Under the pieces are notes generated by a model. That model searched no databases and had not been told where the DNA came from. It saw only the letters and a program-made list of their open reading frames with translations. This document shows, one piece after another, positions 1 to 12,024 of a DNA stretch of 64,000 nucleotides; the stretch's first letter is position 1, and each line of letters opens with the position of its first letter. The stretch comes from Chamaecyparis obtusa (taxonomy: Eukaryota > Streptophyta > Pinopsida > Cupressales > Cupressaceae). The stretch lies in NCBI GenBank assembly GCA_027943335.1, contig BSBK01006353.1, positions 124,001-188,000 of the forward strand. Direction: 5' to 3'. The position numbers were made by a program, and so were the translations under genes.

Positions 1-504
1 TGCCTACAAATAGGTTACTATCTTTCAAGTAAACTATGGAATGGTGGATTAGGTCTTCATTGTCATGCTATTGAGTTTATTAGAGGTGCTTTTATGGATG
101 ACAATCCTGAAAACAATTGAGAACAACCTGTTGCAGGATATGACTAATGAAACTCCTAGGATGATAACATGAACAATGACATAAGGGTGATGAGTCCTTT
201 TTATGAGTGAAACTCAAGGAAGGCTAACCTTTGATTCACTCTTCAAGGAATCAACAACTATGGACTGTAAAACATCAAGGACAGTCCTATTTTTTAGGTA
301 CATGAACATGAAATGAAATGGTATTGATAGTGATGAATTTTGTGTTTGATGACTGAAAGGTGTTTGGATAGCAGAGATCAGATCAGTGCCTAATCCTTTG
401 GGCAAAGAGTCTAACATAAATCAATAGAGGAATTTCTAGGAAATACAGTGATATGCCTTACAAACCACATACAATTTGGATAGAATGCCTTACAAACTAT
501 CTTC
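1..504 (-). repeat. Gypsy-1 3' LTR, first segment (interrupted by copia)
   Basis: This matches 17226-17729 base for base apart from scattered substitutions. Position 1 is inside the LTR: the matching right LTR begins 151 bp earlier, at TGTTAGGG (17075). The segment stops at the copia insertion point and resumes at 7362. No gene is present; the reading frame at 214-417 on the minus strand recurs in the other LTR but resembles no known protein. Confidence 0.9.
500..504. repeat. Target site duplication of copia element (TCTTC), left copy
   Basis: TCTTC precedes the copia 5' LTR and recurs at 7362-7366 after the 3' LTR. The empty site in the other Gypsy-1 LTR (around 17730) has TCTTC once. Confidence 0.95.
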
Positions 505-1662
505 TATTTGGAATGAATGTAAAGTATTTTGGCAGTCATTCTATAGAAGTTGTTGCATTCATGACTTGGATTGTCATTGATGTCAACACAGTGATATTCT
601 GGATATTAGCAAGAAAGCAGGTACAATTTTGTTTTGTGCACATGTTGTATTGTAGATTGGCCTTTGCGCAGTTGATGGTATGTTCTTTGGTGTGTTATTA
701 ACCTATGGTTAACAGCGCAAAAAGAAATTCATTCATTTGTGAGAGTTATGAGCATTTTGGTGAAAGCAGTGTTTAGACAGTGTTTCTGTGAAGCGATTTT
801 CAAAAATCGGAGAATATCTCTTAGCTGGGATGGAATCTAATTTTGTGCAGTTAAAGGGATGTTGGAGAATCATTAATGATGACATGGTTCACAGTGCAAA
901 CTTCAAAGATATGTTTGGAGAAAGTTATAGTATCTGGAAGTTGACAGTTTTATGTGAATTCTGTGTGTAGCGTGTAGAATTTATTATTTTGTAATTGAGG
1001 ACTGACTCATTTGTAATTATTTGAGTTTGGTATATAAGAAGGAATGTTTTCCTTGTTTTAATATGTAACTATGAAGGTTGAGATGCGAATATATGCATGA
1101 AGTGAAGAAAAGAGCTAATTCAGTGATGAAGGAAGACTTGTGAGTACAAAGATCTGGAATTGTGATCTTGTGTAGCAGAGAGTGCGGTTTTGGCATAGTG
1201 TGAAGGAGGTAATATATTTCATATTATTCTATTGAATAATTTTAAGATCTTTTGGACAGTGGGGTCAAAGATCTTGCCTTGAAGCTATTTGGCCAGTGGG
1301 TCCTTCTGTCTTCCATAAACTCTTAATCAGGTTAGAATCTTTTAACAGGGATTCAAGATCTCCTAACATGGATTTATATGTACTAAATGTATTTCATAAG
1401 ACTCCTAACAGGGTCCATCCTCTAACAAGGAACTTTCATATTAGTGCATCATTTTGTGGGCATCATTCCCACGGGGGTTTACTCTTTTCAAGAGGTTCCC
1501 TAGTCAACATATCTTGTGTTATTGTGCAATTGTGTATGGTTATCTTTCTATGGTTGATTAGTACATTAATTATATTGTTTAAAGCAATTAAATGGTTAAA
1601 TTATCTGGTAACTAATTCACCCCCCCCCTCTTAGTTATCTTGGGGATCTTTACTTTCTAACA
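505..1662 (+). repeat. copia 5' LTR
   Basis: It aligns end to end with 6203-7361. It contains a TATA-like box at 1031-1038 and a run of C at about 1620-1628. Substitutions against the other LTR are concentrated in the upstream two thirds; the last 360 bp are nearly identical. Confidence 0.95.
1031..1038 (+). promoter_or_regulatory. TATA-like box in copia 5' LTR
   Basis: TATATAAG, preserved in both LTRs (second copy 6729-6736). It would place the transcript start roughly 30 bp downstream, giving a U5 part of about 600 bp. The start site itself is inferred. Confidence 0.55.
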
Positions 1663-1664
1663 AT

Positions 1665-1676
1665 TGGTATCAGAGC
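1665..1676 (+). other. Primer-binding site of copia element (initiator methionine tRNA type)
   Basis: TGGTATCAGAGC lies two bases after the 5' LTR. This is the usual plant copia site complementary to the 3' end of initiator tRNA-Met. Confidence 0.93.
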
Positions 1677-1718
1677 AGTAGGTCCTTGAAAGAAAAGTTT
1701 AACAACTTAAGGAGATCC

Positions 1719-3284
1719 ATGGTGAATTTCAGAAAAGAAAGTCCTAAGTTTGATGGAGTAAATTTTGACAGATGAAAAGAAAAGATGAAGAATCATCTAT
1801 TGTGTTTAGGACCAAGTTATTGGTTGATTACAAAGAATGAGAAGACTATCATTGAGGAAGATAATCTAGAGGCAGGAACTAAAGATGAACTAGATCTATT
1901 CATGTGTAACATACTTGCAAGAGAAGCACTTTTGTCAGCACTACTGGAGAATGAATATAGTCAGGTAAGATGTTTGAAAACATCTCATGCTATTTGGAAA
2001 GCTTTACATTCTACTTTTGAAGGTGATGAACATGCAAAGAAGGCTAGATTACATAATTGGATTTGTGCATTTGAAGATATCAGAATGATGGAAGATGAAT
2101 CTATTAGAAGCTATATTGGTAGGATGTCTGAGATTGTAACAGGAATAAAGTCTTGTGGAGGTGATAAGACAGAGAATGAAGTGATATGGAAAATTCTGAG
2201 AACTTTGACACTAGTATTCAAGCAGACAACACAGATGATTGAACAAGTGATACCTTGTACATCAAACTTTTCAAGAGAGACTCTTCTTGGAAGATTAGAA
2301 ACAACAGAGATGAACTTGAGATTATCAGGAGAGCTACCTAGAATGGAAACAACATTCAGTGCTCTTAACATTAGACCTACAAGAAGTACTAGTGTGAATG
2401 GAGATTATGCCAGCAGTAGCAGATCTAAATCTGAGGAAGATAAGAAGATTGAAGAAGGTATTGCATTACTTGTAAAAAGAGAACCAGATGGTAAGAAAAT
2501 CTCTAAATGTTGGACTTGTCAAGAATATGGTCATTTTGCATCTAAATGTCCTAAAAGAGTTAAGAAGTATAGAAGCAATTTTAAACCTAGGAGATCTAAA
2601 GAATGTTATTATGCAAATGATGAAGATCTTGAAGCAGAAGTTGAAAAACATTTAAGTGATAGTGATAATGATAACTTTGAGAAAATAGGATTTGTAGCAA
2701 TTAAAGAAGAAAGTTTTGAATCTAATAAAAGGGAAGAAAAAGCATTAGTTTCACAAGTTGAAAAGAAATCTGATTGGATTATAGACAGTGGTTGTTCACA
2801 TCATATGACTGGAGAGAAAAGAAAGTTTGTTAAGTTAGATAATTATGATGGAGGAATTGTTAGGGTTGGTAACAATGCACCTTGTTTGATTAAGGGTATA
2901 GGATCTATTACTCTTGATGGAAAGACTAACACTGATGATGTTTACTTTGTTGATGGATTGAAACATAATCTACTAAGTGTTGGACAATTGGCTGATAAGA
3001 GTTATCAAATTTGGTTTGCTGAGAAAACTTGTGTGATAAAAGATAAAGATGGAAATCTGATTCGAAAAGGATCCAGAACCAGAGGTAATGTATTTCAGTT
3101 GAATCCTATTGAGATGACATGTTTGATAACTAGGATTGATGACAATTGGTTATGGCATAAAAGGTTTTGTCATATAAACTTTGATAATATTGTTAAGGTG
3201 AGCACTACACTTGCGGTAAGAGATTTACCTAGAATTATGAAACCTACTAACATGATTTGCAAAGAATGTATGATGGAAAAGTAG
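1719..3284 (+). pseudogene. copia gag, protease and pre-integrase region (broken)
   Basis: The best start is ATG 1719, shortly after the primer-binding site and in frame with the rest. Codon 19 is TGA (1773-1775) at a place where this family has tryptophan, so the open frame seen today begins only at 1785. Downstream are a gag helical region, a CCHC zinc knuckle (CWTCQEYGHFASKC, about 2503-2544) that would bind the RNA genome, the protease active site DSGCS (about 2785-2799), and the pre-integrase region ending in a C-x2-C pair (ICKEC). The frame ends at TAG 3282-3284, directly followed by integrase sequence in the same frame. The TAG is most simply a decayed CAG. In an intact element these domains are one polyprotein cut by its own protease. 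Confidence 0.92.
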
Positions 3285-4175
3285 AAAAGGAGTTCATTTC
3301 CCAACAAGAAGTTCACATCGACAGAGAAGCTAGAGATTGTTCATACAGACTTCAGTGGTCCTACTAGGACTAGAGGATTCTATGGAGAAAGGTATTTTAT
3401 GATTCTTGTTGATGATTTTACAAGGATGATGTGGATTGCATTTTTGAAAGAAAAATCTGAAGCATTTGATAAATTTAAGATCATGAAAAACAAAATTGAG
3501 AATGAATTTGGAATGAAGATTAAGTGTTTAAGATCTGATAGAGGTGGTGAATTTACATCTAGAGAGTTTAACACCTTTTGTGAAATGAATGGTATTAGGA
3601 GACAACTTTCAGCCCCTAGAACACCAGAACGAAATGGTATTGCAGAAAGAAGGAACAGGTCAATAACTGAAGCAACAAGAGCTATGTTGTTTGAAAATGA
3701 TTTGGCTAAGACTTTTTGGAGAGAAGCAGTGAACACAACAGTATACACTATGAACAGAGTACAAATCAGAGTAGATACAAACAAGACACCTTATGAATTA
3801 TGGTTTGGACATGCACCCTCAGTTAAGTATTTTAGAATTTTTGGAAGTAAATGTTATATAAAGAGAGATGATGATATAGGAAAGTTTGATCCTAGAAGTG
3901 ATGAAGGAATATTTCTTGGATATTCTTTAAAAAGAAAAGCATATAGATGTTATATCAAAAGAACTAAGACTATTGTTGAAAGTGCAAATGTAAAAGTTGA
4001 TGAGAAGTTTAAAATTCAGGAAAGAATGCTTGATTATGAATCTGATGGAGAAGCACAACCTCAGCCTAACATTGAAAATGCAGAATTATTTTTTGAAATT
4101 AACAGTGATTTGCTAAATGAAAGTCATACTGAAGAAAATAGAGAAGAAAACAGAGAAGCAGAGAAGAATCTATAG
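3285..4175 (+). pseudogene. copia integrase (broken polyprotein segment)
   Basis: This continues in frame from the stop at 3284. The catalytic triad is visible: aspartate in HTDFSG (about 3340-3357), aspartate in SDRGGEF (about 3535), and glutamate in NGIAERRNR (about 3640). The enzyme would insert the cDNA; the 5-bp target duplication at this copy is its footprint. After the core comes the copia C-terminal region (GYSLKRKAYRCY). The frame is lost near 4170 by a single-base shift: residues continuing the protein are found in the next frame from 4172. Confidence 0.92.
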
Positions 4176-5848
4176 TTGGAACAAGATCAGTAACTATGTC
4201 ACCTAACAGGTATACTTCAAGACATCACCCTATTGAGCAAGTTATTGGAAGTTTAGATAGAGGAGTTTTGACTCGAAATAAGGTACATTTATGTTTGATT
4301 TCTCAAATTGAACCTAAGACTACTAATGAAGCTTGTGAAGATGAACATTGGATTAATGCTATGAAAGAAGAACTGGAGCAGATTGAAAAAAACAAGACAT
4401 GGGAATTGCTCCCTAGACCTGAAGACAAGAATGTGATTGGAACAAAGTGGGTATTCAGAAACAAGATGAATGAATAAGGAGAAGTGATAAGAAACAAAGC
4501 AAGATTGGTATGCAAAGGATATTCACAACAAGAAGGAATTGACTATGAAGAAACTTTTGCACCTGTGGCCAGACTTGAAGCAGTGAGAATGTTTCTAGCA
4601 TATGCAGCTTACAAGAAATTCAAAGTGTATCAGGTGGATGTGAAATCAACATTTTTGAATGGTGAATTGGAAGAAGAAGTCTACATTGAGCAGCCTGAAG
4701 GTTTTCCTTTGACACAAGAAAGAGATATGGTATGTAAGTTAAAGAAAGCTTTATATGGATTAAAAAAAGCACCTAGAACCTGGTATGCAAGATTGGATAA
4801 GTATTTATTGAAATTGAGATTTATAAAAGGAACAACAGATAGTAACTTATACACAAAAAAAATTGAGAATGGTTTGTTGGTTATAGTTATATTTGTTGAT
4901 GATATTATCTTTGGAGGAGAAGATGAAGCTAGTGACAAATTTGCAGATGAAATGAAGATTGAATTTGAGATGAGCATGATTGGAGAAATGAAATATTTTT
5001 TGGGATTATAGATAACACAAAGCAAGGAAGGTATATTTGTAAGTCAGACTAAGTATTTGAATGACTTATTGAAAAGATTTGGAATGGAAGATTCTAAACC
5101 TGTTGGAACACCTATGGTAACTGGACATAAGTTATCTAGCAAAGATGAGACACCAACAGTTGAGCAGAAAAAATACAGATCTATGATTGGAGGATTGCAG
5201 TACTTGACACATACAAGACTTGATATAGCACATTCAGTTGGGATTGTAGAAAGATTTCAAGCAGAACCTAGAGAATCACATTATGTAGTAGTAAAGAGGA
5301 TACTGAGATATCTGAAAGGAACAATGGATTATGGATTATGGTATGAGAATTCTGATGATTTTACTTTATGTGCCTATACTGATGCAGATTGGGGAGGTAG
5401 CATTGATGACAAGAAAAGCACCAGTGGTGGAGCCTTTTTTCTTGGAAGAAAATTGGTCTCTTGGTTAAGTAAGAAGCAAAATTGTACTTCACAAAGTACA
5501 ACAGAAGCAGAATATGTTGCAGCAGCAAATAATTGTAATCAGATTATTTGGATGAAGCAAATGTTGAAGGATATTGGAATAAAGTTTGATGAGCCTGTTG
5601 TTATACATTGTGATAACACCAGTACAGTGAGTATATCAAAAAATCTTGTTTTACATTCTAAGACTAAACATATTGAGATCAAGTATCATGTTGTAAGAGA
5701 GAAAGTTGCCGAAAAAGAAGTAAGATTGGAGTACATAAGCACAAAGGAATAGATAGCAGTTATTTTTACAAAACCTTTACCTAAGGATAGATTTGTGTAT
5801 CTGAGAGGTATGCTTGGGGTTATGCCCCAACCTATTTTTGAGAATTGA
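4172..5848 (+). pseudogene. copia reverse transcriptase and RNase H (broken)
   Basis: One frame with in-frame stops at 4475-4477 (TAA), 5009-5011 (TAG) and 5750-5752 (TAG), closing at TGA 5846-5848. RT motifs: [12 protein letters not shown] with its catalytic aspartate (about 4636-4670) and FVDDI with the two metal-binding aspartates (about 4892-4905). RNase H motifs: aspartate in YTDADWGG (about 5376-5400), glutamate in TTEAEYVAA (about 5500-5525) and aspartate in HCDNTS (about 5606-5622), followed by the copia ending SKTKHIEIKYHVVRE. All active-site residues survive although the frame is broken, so decay probably came after insertion. Confidence 0.93.
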
Positions 5849-6190
5849 TGCAGATGATTGCATCCGTCCAGTGGTATATGAGCCCTATCCTTCTTCTGGA
5901 TTAGATGTTGGAACTTCCTCTATGGGGGAGTTTATGAGCTGAGTCATGAGGACTCTTGTTATTATATTTTTCTAAAAAGTGTCTTTTGACATTAAGTTGT
6001 TGTTGACTTAGTGATGGAATTTCTATCATTGATGTCAATGGGGGAGAGATATACATCAAAATCATTGTGGATTGTATGAGAGAGTTGAATAGGAAAATGA
6101 AGCAAGATTTAATTTGATATTTTGCAGTGATGTTGTAGTATTGGATTTTTGGAACATTGGATGTTTTTCATCTATGTTGCCATCAATGCC
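5849..6190 (+). other. copia 3' untranslated region
   Basis: There is no open frame here. Two further polypurine-like GGGGGAG runs at about 5926-5932 and 6042-6048 precede the real one next to the LTR. Confidence 0.6.
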
Positions 6191-6202
6191 AATGGGGGAG
6201 AT
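6191..6202 (+). other. Polypurine tract of copia element
   Basis: AATGGGGGAGAT directly abuts the 3' LTR start TG at 6203. It would prime plus-strand DNA synthesis. Confidence 0.85.
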
Positions 6203-7361
6203 TGTTTGGAATGAATGCAAAGTATTTTGGCAGTCATTCTGTAGTAGTTTTTGCATTCATGACTTGGATTGTCATTGATGTCAACACAGTGATATTTTGG
6301 ATATTAGTAGGAAAGTAGGTACAGTTTTGTTTTGCACACATGTTATATTATAGATTGACCTTTGCGCAGTTGATGGTATGTTCTTTGGTGTGTTATTAAC
6401 CTATGGTTAACAATGCAAAAAAAAATTCATTCATTTGTGAGAGTTATGAGCATTTTGGTGAAAGCAGTGTTTAGATAGTGTTTCTGTGAAGCGATTTTTA
6501 GAAATCGAAGGATATCTCTTAGCTGGGATGGAATCTGATTTTGCACAGTTAAAGGGATGTTGGAGACTCATTAATGATGACGTGGTTCATAGCGCAAACT
6601 TTGAAGATATGTTTGGAGAAAGTTACAGTATCTGGAAGCCGACAATTTTATGTGAATTCTATGTGTAGCGTGTAGAATTTATTATTTTGTAATTGAGGAC
6701 TGACTCATTTGTAATTATTTGAGTTTGGTATATAAGAATGAATTTTTTCCTTGTTGTAATATGTAACTATGAAGGTTGAGATGCGAATATATGCATGAAG
6801 TCAAGAAAAGAGCTAATTCAGTGATGAAGGAAGACTTGTGAGTACAGAGATTTGGAATTGTGATATTGTGTAGCAGAGAGTGCGGTTTCGGCACAATGTG
6901 AAGGAGGCAATATATTTCATATTATTCTATTGAATAATTCTAAGATCTTTTGGACAGTGGGTTTAGAGATCTTGCCTTGAAGCTGTTTGGGCAGTGGGTC
7001 CTTCTGTCTTCCATAAACTCTTAACTGGGTTAGAATCTTTTAACAGGGATTCAAGATCTCCTAACATGGATTTATATGTACTAAATTTATTTCATAAGAC
7101 TCCTAACAGGGTCCATCCTCTAACAAGGAACTTTCATATTAGTGCATCATTTTGTGGGCATCATTCCCACGGGGGTTTACTCTTTTCAAGAGGTTCCCTA
7201 GTCAACATATCTTGTGTTATTGTGCAATTGTGTATGGTTATCTTTCTATGGTTGATTAGTACATTAATTATATTGTTTAAAGCAATTAAATGGTTAAATT
7301 ATCTGGTAACTAATTCACCCCCCCCCCTCTTAGTTATCTTGGGGATCTTTACTTTCTAACA
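6203..7361 (+). repeat. copia 3' LTR
   Basis: Starts TGTTTGG and ends CTAACA. It is the partner of 505-1662 and is followed by the TCTTC duplication at 7362-7366. A TATA-like box lies at 6729-6736. Confidence 0.95.
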
Positions 7362-9968
7362 TCTTCTCAATCTAGGTTTGCTACCATCAAGATCTTCCAT
7401 AGATGTATTTATTCTCTGAAATTGCACATAAGGATTTAATTCTCCCCTTGAAAAAAACTCATGCAACAATTAAATAGCTACCTTACAGCTAGTATGTTCC
7501 AAATGCCTTACAAATAGAGACATACAAGAATAAACACAAAGCAAAGAGACAATAACAGAACCAAGGTAGAAATTGTATTGTATTTCATGGAAGTGTATCA
7601 ATACATACAAGTAAAATCTTTACTCAAAATCATAGGATCAATAATCTACTTTGCAAAGCTTGTATTATTAGCATTCAACCATCATGAATATTGGAACCAG
7701 AGAATAGAATCCCTTGGATTGCTAAAGACTGGAACCAGGAACCAAAAAAGATGGGAAAACCAGAAAACTAGGAGACCCAAAAAGTTTTGGAACCATTACA
7801 AAATTAGGACTTTTACTACTTATACCACTAGCTATCTTGGAATCCCAAACAGGTTAGGATGCAACAAGCTTTAGATAGCTAGGGTTAGGGTTTCACCCAC
7901 TAAATCAACCAATATCAAACAACAATTAATTCTAGGGGAGAAAACCAAGCAACCTGGACAAACAGACCCAAAATTGATATTCATCAATGAAAATCCTCTG
8001 ATTTGTACCGAAGATCATGCAAACACCATGCCTTTTCAGTTTGTTTGTACACCTGAAACACACCTCAAGCTTTACCCATGTCCCTTTCATGATGGAACAT
8101 GCATCTGCAAACAATCATCAAACCCTCTGGACCACCCTGCAGCAGTCGGCACAACAACTTCGTCAAATCTTGTTGCAAAAACCATAAATTATGGTCCTTT
8201 CTTTCACTGAGAAACCCTCTACAAATTTGAATTTGAATAACAACGATCACATTCATGGCACCAGCAGCAAATTAGTGGTCAAAATTTAAACCTGAGCTAT
8301 CTTTATATCATGACCGTCAGATCTCTTTATTTCCCAGGCTTTATGTTTTTAACTCAACCAGATACCCTGGGTTACCCCAAGCGACCATGCGACAAGGATT
8401 TTTCCTGTTCGTGAGATGAAAACTTAACTCACCATTTAACTCTACGACCTAGCAAACAAAGGGAAACATTTAACCTTGGTTTCTTATTTGGTGAACTGGC
8501 GACAAAAGGTCTTCGCCAGTTCGCAGGACATTTAAAGTCATCACTAAAACTTCTAGTGACCACGCGGCCCTCCTTCGCTGAATCACCAAACCTTTCAAAA
8601 CTCCACTACTTTTCCTTGCAAATGAGTGAACTATTTTGAAACTTGTCAGAGCCACTAAGAATTTTGTCAGAACCGCTAGACTCCTAGACCCCACCTAGGC
8701 CTGCCTTATGACACTTGTCACCATGTTACTTGCTGCTCATGCTCGATCATCTCTGACACAGGACCCACATGCCTAAGCCTTTTGAAAATGGATGGAAGGC
8801 CTAAGATCTCATGGCTCTGACACCTTCCATGAGAACTTATGCCGACCGTGGATTTTGTCCCCGTCACCGACCTTTCTGACAAAGGCCCCACTCTGTAGTA
8901 TTCCTTGTCATCCTCCAGCTCATCCAATAAGAACATGACACCACAACGACACATGGCAATTGGTCCCACTGTCCCCGGCTAACCTTAACCTTCTATCAAT
9001 TTGGAGAATGCGTGACCAAAGAAACCCTTCACCCATTCGCGAGAACTTTAAGAGAACTGCTAGAAAATTTAGCGATTTCATGAACACTGCTCGCTAAACC
9101 GCCAAGTCTTTAGACATTTCGCCAAAATATCACATGAACCAACAAATAGAGCATACCTTTATCAGAACCACCAAAAAGATTGACAAACCTACCGGGCCCA
9201 CATCAAGAAGATCAATGGCCATCTGAAGATCACAAAGGCATTCAAGATTTCATCAGATTACATGCTCACCGTTAGATCGAGAATCTTACCCTGGCCTGAC
9301 AACTCTTTGGCAGGAAATGAAATCAACGGCCAGTGCATAATCTCAAACCTTTGACAAAACCTATCAGAACTTACACCGTTCATCGATTCTTTGACAAGGT
9401 CAGGTCCCTCTAACACATCTAAAAACCAAGTCCCACTGACAACCACCAATGCATTAATACATGGACCAATCACAGCTTGCCATATCACACACATGTAGCA
9501 GTGGACCCACCGAAAGAAATGATTATGTCACGAAGCAGAATCAACGGTTATCATAAAACTGCAAAGCTCTGACAAATCTCTTGCACCTTTATGACAACCA
9601 TCAGATTGAGAATGTTGTCAGAGAGACGGGCCCAAGAAAGACTAAGCCGGGACATAGGAAAAATTAAGGCGCTGACTTAGGGAAAATTAACGCCAAAAGA
9701 CTTAGGAACATTTTTTGCTGGGCACATGAAAACTTAGGAAAATAAAGGCCGCTAGGGAATACAAATTAACGCACATGCTTTTATGAAATTTTAAGTGGCC
9801 TGAAAAGTAACATGAAATTAGAATGGGACCAAGGGTAATTAGGGTTTCTTTATTCAACAACTAGATTTTTGAATTTCAAACAAGGGTTTTAGCCAGAAAA
9901 TAGGGAAAAACCAGCTACAGATACCAGAAGAAAAATGGGAGGGGCATGAAACTTTGCAGGTGCCAACA
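7362..9968 (-). repeat. Gypsy-1 3' LTR, second segment
   Basis: Begins with the right copy of the TCTTC duplication (7362-7366) and aligns with 17730-20337. It ends GCCAACA at 9968, the same end as the right LTR. A TATAAAG box on the minus strand lies at about 8301-8307 and is kept in the other LTR. No gene is supported; the small frames in both LTRs resemble nothing known. Confidence 0.93.
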
Positions 9969-10138
9969 GTGGCTCTATCTAAGGATGTTGAAACACAAGT
10001 TTTAACAAGAACCACAAGACTCTGGGACACAGACCAAAAATCACTAACCTAAGACAGGGAAAGAAACACGCAACCTGAAAGGAAACAAACCTGCACAATA
10101 ATTTACAAAGTATTTACACATACATGATAATAAAAAAC

Positions 10139-11070
10139 TTAACTGAAGAAGGGCTTCAAGAATTGCCCATGCACTGGTAATTTAAAAACTTTACCATCCA
10201 TATTTTTCAGCAAGTAGGAATCCTTCCCAAAACTATCATGAATCACAAAAGGCCCAAACCACAGTGATTCAAATTTCTTATGCTTCCCTTTATCTTTTGC
10301 CCTCACATTCCATTGAAGTACCAAATCATCAACCTTGAATTTTCTGGTAGTTTCTCTTTTATCAAATAAGTACTTCATCTTCTGTTGCAACTTGATATTA
10401 CTTTTTTGACTCTCTTTTCTCTATTCATCTAACTCAGTCAGCTGCATAATTCTATTCTTCATTGGCTCTGTGACATCCAACTCCTCATCTTGAATAAACT
10501 GATAAACTAGAATTAGATTATTTATAGTAACCTTGACTGCAAACCATACACAAGCTCAAAGGGAGACTTCCCAGTGGCTCTTTTCACTATAATCCTATCT
10601 GCCCATAAAGCCAATTTCAACTTGGAATGCCAAGCTCTCTTATTCTTTTCAAGTGTCTTCTTCAGGATCGTTAGGATGCTTTTATTGCTAGACTTAGCCT
10701 ATCCATTTGCTTGAGGATGATAAGGAGATGAATAGGAAGTCATGATTCCATTATTATTGCAAAACTCCTTAAACTCATCTGATCTGAAACACATTGCATT
10801 ATCTATAATCAACTTCATAGGGACACCAAATCTAATCAAAATATTGTCAAGTAAGAAATCAATCACCACTTTACTTGTTGCCCTCTTTGTAGGAATAGCC
10901 TCTATCCATTTTGTGAAATAGTCAGTTGCAACAAGTATATAACTATGTCCTCCACTAGATTTCTCAACAAACTCACCTATGAAATCCAAGCCCCACATGA
11001 CAAATGGTGCTTCAAAAACTATTGGGTTTAATGACAATGCTCCTGAGTACTTTAATTTTGAAGCAAACCT
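10139..11070 (-). pseudogene. Gypsy-1 integrase core and C-terminus (broken)
   Basis: The core (11037-10699) shows GLDFIGEF with the first catalytic aspartate and IIDNAMCF with the second. The third position, normally glutamate in the NGQ-x-ESSNK context, reads lysine, one G-to-A change away, so this copy has lost its third acidic residue. TAG codons at both ends of this stretch (11071-11073 and 10699-10701) interrupt the frame. The C-terminal part (10390-10139, KFKVDDLVLQWN, then LWFGPFVI) is in another frame, so an indel lies between. It holds a GPF/Y-type module, which is usual in gypsy integrases. In the element this end of the polyprotein lies next to the 3' untranslated region. Confidence 0.92.
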
Positions 11071-11949
11071 CTAACAAGCTTCACATTTCCTGACATACTG
11101 AAATGAATCCTTAAACACTGTAGGCCAATAATAACCTACCCTTAAAACCTTGTGTGCAGTAGTCCTCGCTGAAAGATGACCTCCACAAACACCAGCATGC
11201 ATTTCATTTAAAACCTTCTCTGCCTGATATCTGTCAAGACAGAACAACAAGATTCCATCTCTATTTTTCCAATACAAGTCCCCTTGTATCAATGTATACT
11301 TCTGAGCTTGCAATTTCAAGCACCTCTTTTGATTATCTGTCATATAGTCTGGGCATCTAGCATTATTTATAAAATAGACAATATCGGCATATTCTGGTTG
11401 CAATTCAATACTTGTCATTGTCATATCTGGACTTCCTTCATTATTTACTTGGACTAAGTCCATATTTTCTTTAGTCATCAATTTTTCCAGACCTTGTCCC
11501 CTTACCAACTTAGTAATATGGATTTCTAAATTGAATTCTTGAATTCTAGTAATCCACTTGCATCTCTTACCAGTGACTTCAGATTGAGTAAGAACATCCT
11601 TTACTGCTGAATGTGGGACATATGCAACAACCTTTGCACACACCAGATAAGGCTTAAAAGATTTGACTACTTTTACCAATGCATATGCTTGCTTCTCCAT
11701 CATCTCATAATTCAACTCAGCAGGTTGCAAGGATTTGCTAAAAAATGCAATTGGATGCTCAAAACCTTCATTGTCCTTTTGTAATAGAACTGTAGCAATG
11801 GTGTGAAATGATGCAAAAGAGAACAATGAAAATGGCTTGGTATAATCAGGAGATCTAAGCATAGGTTCCTGTTGGACCACATCTTTAATTTTCTCAAATG
11901 CAGCCTGAGCCTCCACAGTCCATTGAAACTTCACATCCTTTTTTAACAA
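11071..11949 (-). pseudogene. Gypsy-1 classical RNase H (active site lost) and integrase zinc domain
   Basis: Follows RT in the same frame after a TAG at 12025-12027. The first 160 residues align with the gypsy RNase H that normally follows RT, but the first catalytic aspartate position reads phenylalanine (FSFASF) and the third reads proline (AYVPHS). Only the glutamate in YEMMEKQAYAL is retained, and no final acidic residue is obvious. It therefore probably served as a structural tether, as known for Tat-type elements with a second RNase H. The C-terminal third is the integrase HHCC zinc domain (HAGVCGGH ... RKCEAC). The stretch ends at TAG 11071-11073. Confidence 0.88.
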
Positions 11950-12024
11950 CTTTACTTTAGGCTTGACAACTTTAGCAAAATTTGCGATGAATCTCCTAAC
12001 AAAATTGATCTTCCCTAGAAAGGA

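Larger units (their letters stand above)
505..7361 (+). mobile_element. Ty1/copia LTR retrotransposon, structurally complete, coding-dead
   Basis: 6857 bp with LTRs of 1158 bp (505-1662) and 1159 bp (6203-7361), a TCTTC target duplication, a primer-binding site, gag-protease-integrase-RT-RNase H in copia order, and a polypurine tract before the 3' LTR. The 5' LTR starts TA instead of TG (the 3' copy has TG) and both end CA. It sits in the left LTR of Gypsy-1, so it is the younger of the two. At least five in-frame stops and one frameshift make it non-functional by itself. Confidence 0.97.

Noticed and set aside
1..10. TG at the first base of the window as the true LTR start
   Set aside because: The uninterrupted right LTR starts 151 bp earlier at TGTTAGGG (17075), next to a primer-binding site, and LTR lengths agree only with that boundary.
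453..1634. Reading frames in the copia LTR (also repeated at 6486-7359)
   Set aside because: They are LTR sequence, present twice because the LTR is; no protein similarity is recognised.
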